The notes: generated by a model not told the origin, from the sequence alone. 64,000 bases of DNA from Tupaia tana (GCA_026018925.1 JAKSZU010000004.1:35917233-35981232); one strand, 5' to 3'; shown: positions 22,604-33,775, counted from the stretch's first letter. Made by a program: numbers and translations.

Positions 22604-22770
22604 CAGAGGGGTTGCCATGATGCCATGACCCACTCCAGTTTCGGCCAGCCCAGACTCTCGGCACCCCACTCTCCCCAAGCCTCAGACTGTAGTCGCTGGC
22701 CAGCTAATAAAGACTCCCTTGAAACTTAATTTGGCTTTGGTGGTCGTTCATTCAGTGGCACTCTACAACA
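22546..22770 (+). mobile_element. ERV-like LTR fragment with (GA)n
   Basis: After a GA array (22569-22600), CCAGCTAATAAAGACTCCC looks like a poly-A signal region. TTGGTGGTCGTTCATTCAG with a CA-rich end resembles the U5 of a gammaretrovirus-like LTR. Only the R/U5 side is recognisable. No viral genes nearby. Confidence 0.45.
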
Positions 22771-22959
22771 AGGGCTAAACGAGAGGAGAGTGGCCAAATC
22801 CTCTTACCATTTGGTAGTATGGGATAAAGTGGAAGAGTACTAGGCCACGGGACAGAATTAGGAATGACCTTTACTATGTCTGTGCTTCGCTGCTCACCAC
22901 CATGGCTACCCCATCCAAGGGGGACATGATCTTGCAATGTGGGTGTTTCTTTTCCCTTC

Positions 22960-23290
22960 TGTCAGGGACTGAAGGTTTGTGCCCCTTCCATCACAACAAA
23001 TCCGTACGTCCTAAACCGCCTTAGGGCGGTATTAGGTTCAGATGAGGTCAGGAGGGTAAAGCCCATGGCAGGATTAGTGCCTTCAGAAGAGGAGGAAGAG
23101 ACACCAGCATTCCCTCTCCAGCATGTGAGGACACAGCGAGAGAGGCCGCCCACAAATCAGGAGAGAGCTCTCCACAGGAAGTGACTTGACTTCCTGGTCT
23201 GCAGAATGTGGGAGATAAATCCCTGCTATTTAAGCCCTCTAGCCTAGGGTACCTTCTTATAGCAGCTTAAGCGGACCAAGTACCAGAAAC
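22960..23290 (+). repeat. ancient MaLR-type LTR-like repeat
   Basis: GATGAGGTCAGGAGGGTAAAGCC, TTCAGAAGAGGAGGAAGAGAC, AGCATGTGAGGACACAGCGAG and TATTTAAGCCCTCTAGCC match the order of a common old mammalian repeat. Exact family not assigned. Confidence 0.5.
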
Positions 23291-23333
23291 GTGGAGCCAG
23301 ACATCGGAATCCTTCCATTAGAAGAGAAAGCTA

Positions 23334-23932
23334 TGTGGTAGGCAGTTAGTTAGTCGTGAGCGGGCAGCCCTAAGAGAAAAGCGAAAGGCTCATCTAGCTC
23401 CGGGCACCAGGAGGGCGAGGCAATTTGCCAACTTCCTTCCTTATGGCCTGAGGGAAGCGCACAGGGATGATTCGTAGATTTTTCTCTTATCAAAAAGACC
23501 TAGGCAAGCGTTTTGGTCAATGCCTTAATTCCCATTAGGGCGATGGACTAATTGGACAGTCTAATTGGGGCAACCGGCTTGCATTGGACATGCGTAATTA
23601 GGTGATCAAGTTCCTCATTCTTTACCTGTGAGGGAGGTGCGCAGGTGCAGGAAAGAACGTGAGGATCCTAATTCAAAGGAAGAACACAGGCAGCGGAAAG
23701 GGCCTCCCGCTAATGAATATTCATGATCTCTAGTAATGAAAATAACGGTTAACTAGTACCAAGCCACCTGGCAATCCGCCTGCCCAAGAACCTTTTGGGT
23801 GTACTTCCTTTCTTTCCTTTCCTATTAAATCTTTCTATCTACTTCATTCGTGGTTGCAGTTTCATTTTGCGCCTAGGGACAGATCTCTAATTTTAGTGAT
23901 CTGCACCGAAAGAACCAAGGACTTCATAACGC
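23334..23932 (+). mobile_element. candidate solo LTR (endogenous retrovirus)
   Basis: A compact ~600-bp block beginning TGTGGTAGGC and ending near CATAACGCA. Inside, TTCCTATTAAATC could be the poly-A signal. A pyrimidine-rich stretch and CATTCGTGGTTGCAG follow, as in R/U5 of class II-like LTRs. It lacks SINEs and differs in texture from both sides. I found no convincing target duplication, so the exact ends are uncertain. No retroviral reading frame is attached. Confidence 0.45.
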
Positions 23933-24011
23933 AGCTCGACACTTTCCCATTGGTTAACAGCTGTTCTTACAGTGTACTGACAATTAATAAAAATTAAAGG
24001 CACGGGGGGGG

Positions 24012-24195
24012 GGGGCAGGCAACAGGTGGCATGGTGGTTAAGGGCGCTGGACTCCCACGTGGTTGACTGCGGTTCGGGTTCCAGACCTGGTGGCTTGCTT
24101 TCTCACTTTCCCTCTCTCACTTTCTCTTCTCTCTCTCACTCTGTCACTCTCTGGTCAAATTTAAAAAAAATAATAAAGTAAAATAAAATAATTCT
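24012..24195 (+). mobile_element. tRNA-derived SINE, short form
   Basis: After a G13 run: GCAGGCAACAGGTGGCATGG head, CGGTTCGGGTTCC B-box, then directly GGCTTGCTTTCTCACTTTCC and CTCTGGTCAAATTT plus an AT-rich tail. Confidence 0.87.
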
Positions 24196-24224
24196 TGATA
24201 GAATCATGAAAGAAAGAATAAAAG

Positions 24225-24415
24225 GCATGGCCCCAGCTGTGGTAGAGCTAGCAGAGAGGTGTCATGGTGTGGTAGCTAAGGTCACATGGGAGGCCTGGAT
24301 TGGGTTTCCAGTCCATCCTAAATAGGCCTGACATGGTGGTGTGTACCTGTGGTCCTAGCTAACTGGGAGGCTGGAACAGAGGATTACAATGTAAGACCCT
24401 GTCAAAAATACCTAT
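24225..24415 (+). mobile_element. tRNA / 7SL RNA chimeric SINE (Tu-like)
   Basis: A tRNA-like part (GGTGTGGTAGCTAAGG ... GGATTGGGTTTCCAGTCC) is joined to a 7SL/Alu-left-arm-like part (CTGACATGGTGGTGTGTACC, GTCCTAGCTAACTGGGAGGC, AAGACCCTGTC). Confidence 0.7.
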
Positions 24416-24419
24416 CTCA

Positions 24420-24652
24420 GGCCACCAGGTGGTGTGGAGGTTAAGGCACTGGATCTCACATGGGCAGCCTTGTGGTTCAAGTTCTAGACCCAGCAGTTTG
24501 AGAATCTCGCTGGGTGCTTGTGCATGTGTGCCCAAAATCTCAAAAGGAGAGTGGAGGAGAAGGGATGCAGCTGGCATCCCCCTGGGGGATAATTTCTCAT
24601 TTTCCCTCTGGTGAATACATATGCTCTATAGCAAAAACAAACAAACAAAAAA
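24420..24652 (+). mobile_element. tRNA-derived SINE, long form
   Basis: AGGCCACCAGGTGGTGTGGAG to CTCTATAGCAAAAAC and (AAAC)n. The CT tract is unusually short (TCATTTTCCCTCTGG). Confidence 0.87.
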
Positions 24653-24744
24653 CCCTCATAAAAATAACTATTTCCATCACTTTTTCCTTTTCTCTCTCTC
24701 CCTTACACACTCTTTCTCTGACAAATTAATTAAAAACTAAAGGA

Positions 24745-24942
24745 ATAATGAAATGACCTAGAAATGGTACCATAGGCTATAGATACCGCTACTGAATAGG
24801 CTGAGACCACACTGGTGATCCAGGTTCAATTCCCAGGTCACCTTAAAAGAGAGATACAGTGGCCAGTGCCTGTGATCCCAGCTACTTGGGATGCTGAGGC
24901 AGGAGGGCTGACTCAGAATGAGGCAGACAGAATGAGACCACT
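24745..24942 (+). mobile_element. tRNA / 7SL RNA chimeric SINE (Tu-like)
   Basis: tRNA-like part with CAGGTTCAATTCCCAGGTC (good B-box), then CAGTGGCCAGTGCCTGTGATC, CCAGCTACTTGGGATGCTGAG and GCAGGAGGGCTGA, very close to human 7SL RNA and Alu. Best preserved of the three chimeras in the window. Confidence 0.8.
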
Positions 24943-25200
24943 GGCCAGCCAGCAGCATGGAAGTTAAGAAGCTGGAGCCCAGGTGGCAGTCTGTGCAGTT
25001 TGAGTCCTGGACTTGGCTGCCTGAAAAACACACCAGGCACATATGTGTAGGTGACCAGAATCCTGAACGAAGGGAGAAGTGGAGAAGAAGGGATTGTGGT
25101 ATGACCATCCCCCATGAGGAGTGCTTTCTCACTTCTCTTTCTCTCTCTCTCTTGCTCTCTCTCTCTCTGAAAGTGCAGAAGCCCTATGGCAAAATTTAAC
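24943..25200 (+). mobile_element. tRNA-derived SINE, long form
   Basis: TGGCCAGCCAGCAGCATGG head, body, CT tract, GCCCTATGGCAAAATT. It abuts the 7SL chimera, so it inserted at or near its 3' end. Confidence 0.85.
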
Positions 25201-25393
25201 ACATAGACACACACACACACTCAAAAAAGCAAAACTCCTACAAACGACTCTTATGAGGAACAGAATATTAACGTAGTCCCAAAACCCTCCTCCCTCATCA
25301 ATTATGTTTTAATTATAAGAGGAATGATAGTAACCTCAGAGTTGAGAAATCCGGCAGATATCACCTGAACCATCAATCAAAATCAACATTACT

Positions 25394-25631
25394 GGGACCA
25401 GCAGATGGTGTAATGGTTACATCACTCCCATGTAGTCAACCGTGGTTCAAGTCCCAGACCCGGTGGCTTAAATTTCACGCTAGGTGCACGTGCGTATGTG
25501 CCCAAAATCCTGAGAGGAGAATGGAGGAGAAGAGATTGCAGTGTGACCAACACCCCTGGGGGATGATTTCTCTCTCTCTGTCTCTCCAATAAGTGCATGC
25601 TCTCTATAGTAAAAATCTCTCTCTCGAAAAG
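25394..25631 (+). mobile_element. tRNA-derived SINE, long form
   Basis: GGGACCAGCAGATGGTG with a short deletion in the anticodon-arm region. Perfect target-site duplication aaaatcaacattact. Confidence 0.94.
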
Positions 25632-25777
25632 AAAATCAACATTACTGCTATTAAGACAAACCAACATCATGTGCCTCCTCATAGGAAACACTGAGAAGGA
25701 CACAACACAACTTCCCTGGTATTCTACCCAACTACAAACCAAATGTCATCATTAGGCAAGTTAGAAAACTCCAGCTT

Positions 25778-25935
25778 GGGGCCGGCATGTGGCATGGTGG
25801 TTAAGGTGCTGGACTCCAGGTGGCCGACAGTGGTTAAAGTCCCAGACCTGGGACTTCCTCCCCAACAGCCCCCAGTCAAATTTAAATAAATAAATAAAAT
25901 AAAATAAATAATTAAAAAAAAAAAAAAGAAAAAAG
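25778..25935 (+). mobile_element. tRNA-derived SINE, short form
   Basis: GGGGCCGGCATGTGGCATGG head; the CT tract is nearly lost (TTCCTCCCCAACAGCCCCC); CAGTCAAATTT and (AAAT)n tail. Target duplication gaaaactccagc. Confidence 0.9.
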
Positions 25936-26249
25936 AAAACTCCAGCCGAAGGACGTGCTATGAGATGACTGCTCTGCATAAAAAATGTCTAGATAGAGAA
26001 AGTCAAAGAAAGGCTGAGGACTGTTCTAGACCAAGGAAGATTAAAGAGCTATGACAACGAAATGTAACGAATGGTCTGAGACTGGATTCTTCTTTGGGAA
26101 AACATAATAACTAGGAAGGACATTGTTAGGGCAATTAATGGAATTTGCACACGGACCGCATATTAGATAACAGTATGGAACAATGTTAAATTTCTTGTTT
26201 TAATCATTTTGCTTTAGTTGTATAAGAGAATGTCTTTTTTTCCCCCAAG

Positions 26250-26462
26250 CAAATATTCTGTTAGAGATCTCTTCACATATGATGTCTCCAATTTACTGTC
26301 AAACATTTCAGCAAAATATCAATACACATATGAGAATGAGAATAATAAAGCAAATGGATCAAATTATAAACAGTTGGTGATTGTGGGAGACGGGCACACA
26401 GGATTTCCTTATATTGTTTTTATACATTTCTTCTAAATTTGAAATTGTATCAAATTAAAAAT
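26250..26462 (+). repeat. old L1 3' end
   Basis: GTGATTGTGGGAGACGGGC, then ATATTGTTTTTATACATTTC and AAATTTGAAATTGTATCAAA resemble L1ME-type 3' UTR ends. Confidence 0.55.
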
Positions 26463-26884
26463 TACAGAAACGTGCTTTTATTCTTAAGCAAAGACCCTCT
26501 CTTCATGTTAAATCTAGGGGCTTAGAAAACATTTCAGGTAATTATTACAGATTTTTCTTTCAAGAGTTTGAATATTTTGCAAATCAAAATAAGAAGCTCA
26601 GTCATGAGGGTTCCAGAAATACGTAACACTAATTTCCATTGGAAATGAAATCTACTCTTTTTCTCTAAGTGCTCATCAGATTATTGCCTGAGTACTGGTC
26701 ATTCTGTCAGAAGTGGTTGTTTACAGTGAGACTTTTTGCAAAATAGAACATTTTATGATGCCAATTTTGTAAATGGAAATAAAATATATGCAAAGAATAA
26801 AGGCTGACAGAAACACAGTGCACCTACTTAAAATAATTTCAAGTGAATTGGCCTCATTTTCTTAATCTTGATGTATTTCCTTTT
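26463..26884. other. unassigned AT-rich sequence
   Basis: Nothing recognised. Confidence 0.35.
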
Positions 26885-27131
26885 ATTTTTTTCAAGACTT
26901 GCCAGAGTGGCATCCACTTACCAAGAGAAAATGGGAGAGGGAGAAATCATACCCATTGGGGAATGGTGACCCCACAATCCCTTCTCCTCTATTTCTCCAT
27001 CTTGTTGGGATTTGAGGCACGCACAGACACAGGCCCGGTTTGTTTCTCAAACCTCTAGGTCTGGGATTCACATCATAGAGTTGGCCATGTGGGATCCGGC
27101 CGCCTTAACCACCAGGCCATGGAGCTGGCCC
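26885..27131 (-). mobile_element. tRNA-derived SINE, long form, diverged
   Basis: ACTTGCCAGAGTGGCATCCAC to CATGGAGCTGGCCC. CpGs mostly lost. Confidence 0.82.
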
Positions 27132-27308
27132 ATTTTACATGTTACTTTTATAATTATTCTGTACCTGAAGCCTGAAGGACAGGAGAACTGCTTAAGGAGA
27201 AGACAGTGTAGTTTTATTTTTTATAAAATACTTATAAAGTAGAAACCACACATGGCTACTATCTCTTTGGTTTCTTCATTTATGGGTTTTTAAATTACTT
27301 TGTCTACT

Positions 27309-27380
27309 CTTCCTTCCTTCCTTCCTTCCTTCCTTCCTTCCTTCCTTCCTTCCTTCCTTCCTTTCTTCCTTTCTTCCTTT
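27309..27380. repeat. (TTCC)n microsatellite
   Basis: About 70 bp of TTCC/TTTC units, directly continuous with the poly-T tail of the SINE that follows. Confidence 0.96.
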
Positions 27381-27629
27381 CTTTTTTTTTTTATGCCTTT
27401 CCATAGGGCATGAGCACTCACGAGAGAGAGAGAGACAGAGAGAGGGAAAATGAGATTATGACCCTCTCCCCGCAAGGGGAATGGTTACTCTGCAATCCCT
27501 TCTCCTAGGGTTTTGGGCATGTGCACACACACGCCTGGGGTGATTTTCAAGCCACCAAGTCCAAGACTTGAACTGTGGTCGACCATGTGAGAATCCAGCC
27601 ACCTAACCCCCATGCCACTTGCTGGGCCC
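27381..27629 (-). mobile_element. tRNA-derived SINE, long form
   Basis: TTTTATGCCTTTCCATAGGGC to CACTTGCTGGGCCC. Confidence 0.87.
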
Positions 27630-27729
27630 AACTCTCCATTTCTTTACTGTAGACTCTCCACTGGTGTTATTGAGCATCTACTAGGAGTTACAAAAATATA
27701 AAATAAGACTGAGACATGGATCTCTATGG

Positions 27730-28200
27730 CAGAGACCACTATTCAATATCCTTTCTTTCTTGGAAACAAAATACTTTTACTGTTGTGTGAAACAGTGCAC
27801 TTAGCTATAAAACATTTCCCAGCCTTCCTTGGAAATGTGGTGGCCAATGAGATACGAACAAAGATTGGAGTGTGAGTCCCCTGGAAAAGGTCTTTAAAAT
27901 TAAGCCAGGAGGCCTGTCCTTTCTCCTTAATCCTTTTCCTCCTTTTTGCCTGGAACATAAATGTGATGGCTGGACTTCCAACAGCCATGTTGTAAATGTG
28001 AGGATTAGGGCCTAACCCTGGGGATGGCAGAAGGAAGAGCTAACAGAGGCTAGGACTGTGATGCTGTCTTAGGGGCCCATTGTGAGCCCTGGTTTGTTTT
28101 TCTCTGTACTCCCTTTAAGAGAAAACACTACTCCTAATGTTATTTAAGCCATTGTTCTTTGGACCACTGTAACTAGCAAACTGAATGCAATTCTTAAATT
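27730..28200 (+). repeat. ancient LTR-like repeat
   Basis: GATGGCTGGACTTCCAACAGC, GGCTAGGACTGTGATGCTGTC and TTTAAGCCATTGTTCTTTGG resemble the 3' half of an old mammalian LTR. Family unsure. Confidence 0.4.
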
Positions 28201-28207
28201 ATATAGT

Positions 28208-28477
28208 CTGGCACCAGCAGTTGGCATAATGGCTATGTTGCTGGACTCCCACGTAGTCGACTGCAGTTCACATCCTGGACCTGGTGGCTTAAACTCACCT
28301 GGGCGCATGTGCGTGTGTGCCCAAGATCCCGAGAGGAGAATGGAGGAGAAGGGATTGCGGCGTGTCCATCCCCCCTGGGGGGTGATTTCTCGCTTTCTGT
28401 CTCTCTGTCTCTCTCTGTCTGGCTGGCGAGCGCACACACCCTATAGCAAAAACCTCTCCAAAAAAAATTTTTTTTTT
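28208..28477 (+). mobile_element. tRNA-derived SINE, long form
   Basis: CTGGCACCAGCAGTTGGC head to GCAAAAACCTCTCC. Target duplication aaattatatagt / aaattatgtagt. Confidence 0.92.
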
Positions 28478-28518
28478 AAATTATGTAGTTGCTGATTTCA
28501 AGAACTGAGGCAAGGGAG

Positions 28519-28688
28519 GCTGGCAATTGGTGTAGTGGTTGAAGACACTGGACTCCCACATGGCTGACTGAGGTTCAAGTCCCGGACCTGGTGGCTTGCT
28601 TTCTCACTTTCCCTCTCTCTTTTTCTCTCTGATCAAAACTAGAAAATAATAATAATAAATAAAGTTAATTAAGAAATTCTTTTTTTAA
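28519..28688 (+). mobile_element. tRNA-derived SINE, short form
   Basis: GGAGGCTGGCAATTGGTG head, GGTGGCTTGCTTTCTCACTT junction, CTCTCTGATCAAAACTAG, then (AAT)n/(AAAT)n. Confidence 0.88.
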
Positions 28689-28799
28689 AAAGGCAAGAAG
28701 ACTACAGAAAACTACCAGAAAATACTTACAGATACTATCTCATTAAGAGACAAAATAGGGGGACAGAGTAAAGGCCTTAGGACCGATCACTCCTGCAGT

Positions 28800-29250
28800 T
28801 CAGTCCTCAGTATGGCAATTTAGAAGTGTGCCTTGGGGACCAGCAGTTAGCGTAATGGCTATGTCGCTGGACTCCCACGTAGTCGACCGCGGTTCGCATC
28901 CTGGACCCGGTGGCTTAAACTCACACTGGGCACGTGTGCGTGCATGCCCAAGATCCCGAGAGGAGAATGGAGGAGAAGGGATTGCGGCGTGACCATCCCC
29001 ACTGGGGGGTGATTTCTCGCTTTCTATCTCTCTGTCTCTCTCTGTCTGGCGAGCGCACGCGCCCTATAGCAAAAACCTCTCCAAAAAAAAAAAAAAAAGA
29101 AGTGTGCCTTGGGTAAATTTCTAACCTTTCAGAACCTCCACTTCCTCTTATAAAATGAGGATGATAATAATTATCTTATTTAGCCATTATGAGAAGTGCA
29201 GCTAACGGGCTTGGCACTTGATGGGTACCTAAGAAGTGCTAGTAATACTT
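28800..29250 (+). repeat. MIR split by a SINE
   Basis: After the insertion, TGGGTAAATTTCTAACC, CCTCCACTTCCTCTTATAAA and ATGAGGATGATAATAATTA follow MIR sense order, ending GGCTTGGCACTTGATGGG. Confidence 0.75.
28838..29097 (+). mobile_element. tRNA-derived SINE, long form, young
   Basis: Target-site duplication agaagtgtgccttggg at 28822-28837 and 29098-29113, perfect over 16 bp. CpG-rich head (GTAGTCGACCGCGGTTCG). It interrupts a MIR. Confidence 0.96.
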
Positions 29251-29261
29251 TATAAGCGATG

Positions 29262-29446
29262 CAGGCCAGATGGTGACACAGCGGTAATGCAGCTGGGCCC
29301 GCAATGGACGATCCTGGGTTTACATCCGAGGTTGTCCTCTGCGTGATGGTCATGAAGGTGCCTGTGATCTGAGCTGGCTGAGACTTGGGGATGGCTCAGA
29401 CTTGAGGGCGGATCAGGGTGTGAAGACTCTCTTGGGTGTGTGTGTA

Positions 29447-29477
<31 letters not shown>

Positions 29478-29512
29478 ATCTTTTGCTCACAGAAAAAATA
29501 AAAAGCTATACA
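29262..29512 (+). mobile_element. tRNA-derived SINE, diverged third form
   Basis: GGCCAGATGGTGACACAGCGG head, then a body unlike the long form (GCCTGTGATCTGAGCTGGC, GGATGGCTCAGACTTGAGGG). A GT array (29433-29479) replaces the CT tract; it ends CTCACAGAAAAAATAAA. Related to 57022 and 58020. Confidence 0.6.
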
Positions 29513-29624
29513 AACTCACAGAAGGAAGAGTTTCATATGAGTTGACATTGTCAAGAAAGCCTTGGAGAACAAGTTGGATTCTACTGGCAGTGAAGGGTGA
29601 AAATGTTTAGGATGAATAAATGGG

Positions 29625-29884
29625 GGGACCAGCAGTTGGCGTAATGGCTATGTCACTGGACTCCCACATAGTTGAGCCCAATTCAAGTCCCGGACCCGGT
29701 GGCTTAAACTCACCCCAGGCATGTATGCATGCATGCCCAAGATCCCAAGAGGAGAACGGAGAAGGGATTGCGGCGTGGCCAACCCCCGGGGGGTGATTTA
29801 TCATTTTCTGTCTTTCTGTCTTTCTGGCGAGCACACATGCCCTATAGCAAAAACCTCTCCAATAAATAAATAAATAAATAAATA
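29625..29884 (+). mobile_element. tRNA-derived SINE, long form
   Basis: GGGGACCAGCAGTTGGCG to CCTATAGCAAAAACCTCTCC with a (AAAT)n tail. Confidence 0.92.
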
Positions 29885-31059
29885 AGAAAGCATTCCACAT
29901 GAATAAAGGGAAAGGCAAGCTCAGCCGAAAGACACGAGGAATGGTTGAATATGACAAATCTAAGCATTACAAGGAAAGAAACATAATTGGTATTGCAGAG
30001 CTGAGGAAAATAGCGTGGCCCAGCTAAGGTGAGATCAGGGTGGCACAGAGGGGGAGATCTGACCAAAAGCCAAAGACAAGATATATGACTTGGTATGAAA
30101 GGGCACAAGGAGATGCCATAAATTTTGTACAAAAGGAATGATGAGGGCAGACATAATAAAAGCTCATTGCTAAGGTCTTCAGTTCTAAGTGATTTTCTTT
30201 TAGAACGAATGACAAGGAAATGACTCTGAGTGCCAAATGGAAGGTGAATTTCTAATCCAAAAAGTAGCCATTAATTTAATGGAAAGATTGCCTAAGAGCA
30301 AACATTAATCTAGTTATTAGAAAGGTGCTCTGGGGTAGCTCGACTCCATACAAGCTTTCTTCCTGTGGTTTTTGTATAAAATGAAGATTTGGGACATTTG
30401 GCAAAGGTGTTTTTTCACTAAAAAATGGAATCAAGCTCATCTGACAAAATATGTCTCTCTACACAAACCAGAAAACACCAACAGAAACTCACTTATTTTG
30501 CTTCTAATGGCACTTTTTCTCTATCTCATTTTAAAAATCACCTTAGTAATATCATTTGTTTCCAGAAAATATTTAGAAATTTTCTCAAGGTAGCAGTTAA
30601 GAAAGCATCCCTCCATTCTTTCATTTTCACAAAATCACCACGTTGTACAATAAAGTTACATTATTATTGCATTTCCCATGTGTTGGATGGACACTGGCAA
30701 ATTAAACTAGCCATTTTATTTCTTGTAAGCCTGGACTTCCCAGATAGAGCCCACCCACGAGTTTCAATCTGAGAATCTTTCTCTTCCTTCCCATAATCTT
30801 TCAATACAGCATGTAATAGGGGTATAAACAAACGAGTATAAGGCTAAGTTGAGTAACCACATCTCTGAAATGTTATGGAAAAGGCATGAACTTACAGGGA
30901 GATTCATACTGCATTCCGACTTTGCAAGTAATAAGGGAAATATAGAACAAGTCAGATTTTCTACACTGCAGTCTCTTTGCTTATAAAATACGTATTATAA
31001 TCCCTTCCTACTCCAACGAGTCCTTTTTTGGAAGGACTGTGTTAAATGAATTGTGAAAG
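29885..31059. other. unassigned
   Basis: A 115-codon plus-strand frame at 30425-30772 shows no family signature. No gene or repeat recognised in this 1.2-kb SINE-free stretch. Confidence 0.35.
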
Positions 31060-31312
31060 AGTCCAGCCAGTAGTGTGGAGGTTAAGGTGCTGGGTCCCAC
31101 ATGGCTGACTGTGCAGTCTGCGTTCCAGACCCAGCAGCTTGAAAAACACACCAAGTATGTATGCGTGCGTGCCCAAAATCCCTAGAGAAGAATGGAGAGA
31201 AGGATCTGCAGTGTGGACATACTCCCATTGGGTGATTTCTCACTTTCTCTCTCTTTCTTTTTCCCTGTCCCTCTCTGATAGGTGTACACGCCCTACAGCA
31301 AAAGTAAACAAA
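31060..31312 (+). mobile_element. tRNA-derived SINE, long form
   Basis: GAGTCCAGCCAGTAGTGTGG head to GCCCTACAGCAAAAGT. Confidence 0.86.
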
Positions 31313-31399
31313 GAATACAAAAGTGTGAAAGTGTTCTGTAACATTTAAAGGATTGTAAAAGTGGGACACTTGCAGAAGACAGAGTGCCTCCCACCATCT

Positions 31400-31640
31400 T
31401 CCCTCCCGCGGGCAGTGTCTCCATCACACCTTTCAGGAAGCGGGTCCTGGCAGCCAAATCTGAATTAATCATGATCGTGACAACTAGAAGACAAGAGCTG
31501 CAGTCTGAGATGACAAAAAAGTCCTGCAGGATAGTAGCAATGGGTCCATAACATTTAATGCCACTAAGTTGTACATTTAAAAACAATTAGAATACTACAT
31601 TTTATGTTATACCTATATATTTTGATACAATTTTAAAAAA
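31400..31640 (+). repeat. old L1 3' end
   Basis: CCACTAAGTTGTACATTTAAA followed by TTTTATGTTATACCTATATAT is typical of L1M 3' termini. Confidence 0.5.
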
Positions 31641-31662
31641 GAAACAAGAGCTAATCCATATT

Positions 31663-31919
31663 TTTTTTGAGAAGTTTTTGCTATAGGGCGCGTGCGTTCA
31701 CTAGACAGGCAGAGAGAGACAGAGAGATAGAAAGCGAGAAATCACCCCCCAGGAGGAATGGCCACGCCGCAATCCCTTCTCCTCCATTCTCCTCTCGGGA
31801 TCTTGGGCACGCACACACACGTGCCCGGCGTGAGTTTTAAGCCACCAGGTCCGGGACACGAACTGTGGTTGACTACGTGGGAGTCCAGCGACATAGCCAT
31901 TACGCTAACTGCTGGTCCC
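31663..31919 (-). mobile_element. tRNA-derived SINE, long form, young
   Basis: Perfect 17-bp target-site duplication aagagctaatccatatt (31646-31662 and 31920-31936). CpG-rich tail motif GGGCGCGTGCG. Confidence 0.96.
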
Positions 31920-31964
31920 AAGAGCTAATCCATATTAAGGACGTCTGTGCTTTTTGTATAATCT

Positions 31965-32160
31965 TTGATAAGGGTTATTTAACTTAATCTTCTCACTAAC
32001 TTCATGTAGCAGGCCCTCAGTGTTACTCGTATTTCACAGATGAGCAAATGGCGATAGAGAAGCTAAGGAATTAACTCTGGCGTCATGGTTAGCAAGTGGG
32101 AGACTTTGACCTGAATGTGGGCTGACCCAAAGCCCTGCCCATGCTGCCTATCCCCTCACA
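31965..32160 (-). repeat. MIR
   Basis: TATTTCACAGATGAGCAAATGG and GGTTAGCAAGTGGGAG are antisense MIR core motifs. Confidence 0.75.
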
Positions 32161-32892
32161 TCACCTATTAGAGGAGAGCTCAGGTCACCAAGGTAGAGGA
32201 GCCTGGCTAATCTGACTCTTGCTCAAGACTCTGATATAAAAGAAAGCACAGTTCTGGTCAGACTCTTTTGATACAGACCTGGGGTCTCTGGCTCTAAGGT
32301 AAGTCATAGCCCTCTACAGGCCAATGTCGTAAGAGAGCAGAGAATGAAAGCAGGCAGAGAAAGTCAGTCTGAAGGAAATAAAGGAGGGGGTGTGGCAGGG
32401 GTGGGGGTGGGGTGGGGTGTCCGACAACATTCCGGTTCCTATGGGTGCCTTGCATGCTGTAGCTTTATGACCGCCCTATATGCTTATCAGTAAAGTTTCA
32501 CTTACGCTACTCTGATGAGCTCTGTCTGTAATTTCCAACCTAATGAGCTCTAATTATTCCAGCAAAGTATTTCAAGAGCAAAGAGGAGACATATGAAAAA
32601 TATCTGCGGCATGGCTCTTTATAATAATGAAACATTGAAAAGAACTCAGTAGCCCAATAAACTAATTTTATTAAAAAATAAATACATGCTTTAAACATTG
32701 AGGGAAAAGCTACGTAAATATATCAAAAGTTGTGACAGCAGGAAAAAGGAGAGTGTGTATTTTATATTGTTCAAAAATTGCATCAATGTTTTGAGAACAT
32801 TTTGAGGGCTCTCAAAATCTCCTTTCTTAAAATATTTTATAGCATTATCAAGACTCAGAACTGGAAATAATTTCAGAAGTCATTAAGTACAA
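32161..32892. other. unassigned; TATA box and splice donor close together
   Basis: TATAAAAG at 32235 and a strong donor AAG|GTAAGT at 32298 are separated by the distance expected for a very short first exon. The rest shows nothing recognisable. Could be an old LTR promoter or chance. Confidence 0.2.
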
Positions 32893-33156
32893 TTTTTTTT
32901 TTTTTTTTTTTTTGTCTTAGGGTACTTTCAGTTGCCAGAAACAAAGAAAAGACAATGAGAGGGAAAGTGAGAAATCACCCCCCATGGGGGATGGCCATGC
33001 TGCAATCCCCTCTCCTTTATTGTCCTCTCAGGATTTTGGGGATACATGCACATGCACATGCACCTGGCATGATTTTCAAGCCACCAGGTCTGGGACTTGA
33101 ACCACAGCTGGCTATGTGGAAGTCCAGCACCTTAGCCACCATGCCACCTGCTGGCC
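32893..33156 (-). mobile_element. tRNA-derived SINE, long form
   Basis: T24 run, GTCTTAGGGTACTTTCAGTTGCC to CCACCTGCTGGCC. Confidence 0.88.
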
Positions 33157-33311
33157 TGATGAGCTCTGCCCTCAAAGTGACTGCAGAATGACTCCCTACG
33201 CTATGCCTGAACACCTCTGTTGGCAGAAGTGCCCAGGTTGCTCCCCTCTTCATTCGGCTTATTACAAAGCTTTCCCTTTTATTACATCTGTTGATTCTTC
33301 TCCTTACTTTT

Positions 33312-33390
33312 ATTAGGTCGTCAGAAAAGTCACGATGTAGTTTTCTGTTTTTCCATGCAAAAATGCATCCTGACTTTCCTGGTGAGTCAA
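33312..33390. mobile_element. mariner-like MITE, palindromic, copy 2
   Basis: TA then TTAGGTCGTCAGAAAAGTCA on the left and TGACTTTCCTGGTGAGTCAA on the right, with TTTTTCCATGCAAAAA between. Same arms and same core as copy 1. Left end intact, so this best shows the terminus TTAGGT. Confidence 0.7.
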
Positions 33391-33775
33391 TAGTTCTCTC
33401 ACTTGGTCTTCAGGGCCAGCTTTGTGGGTGTGCAGCCTGTGGGACCAACCCTGTGTTCAAGAGTTCCAGGCTTGGTTTAATGCTTTTTTGTTGCCATGAA
33501 ATTCTTAATGGTTTTTTGAACAAAAGAGCCATTTTTCAGTTTGCATCAGGCCCACAGATTATATAGCTGGTCCTAAAAATATTTTTAATAGTCTGCTGTC
33601 AAACTTTCATTTCTTCAGGCCTTTTTTTTTATGACCTGATTTTGCATCTTTTAACCAACACTGGTTGTTCTTCGAGAATTCTCCGCAGGTGCTAGATATG
33701 ATCAAGTAGTGTGGAGTACAGAAGGACACCTCAGATACCCTCATCATAAAGTTTCCTAAGGCTGTACATCCATGT
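33391..33775. other. unassigned
   Basis: Nothing recognised. Confidence 0.35.
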
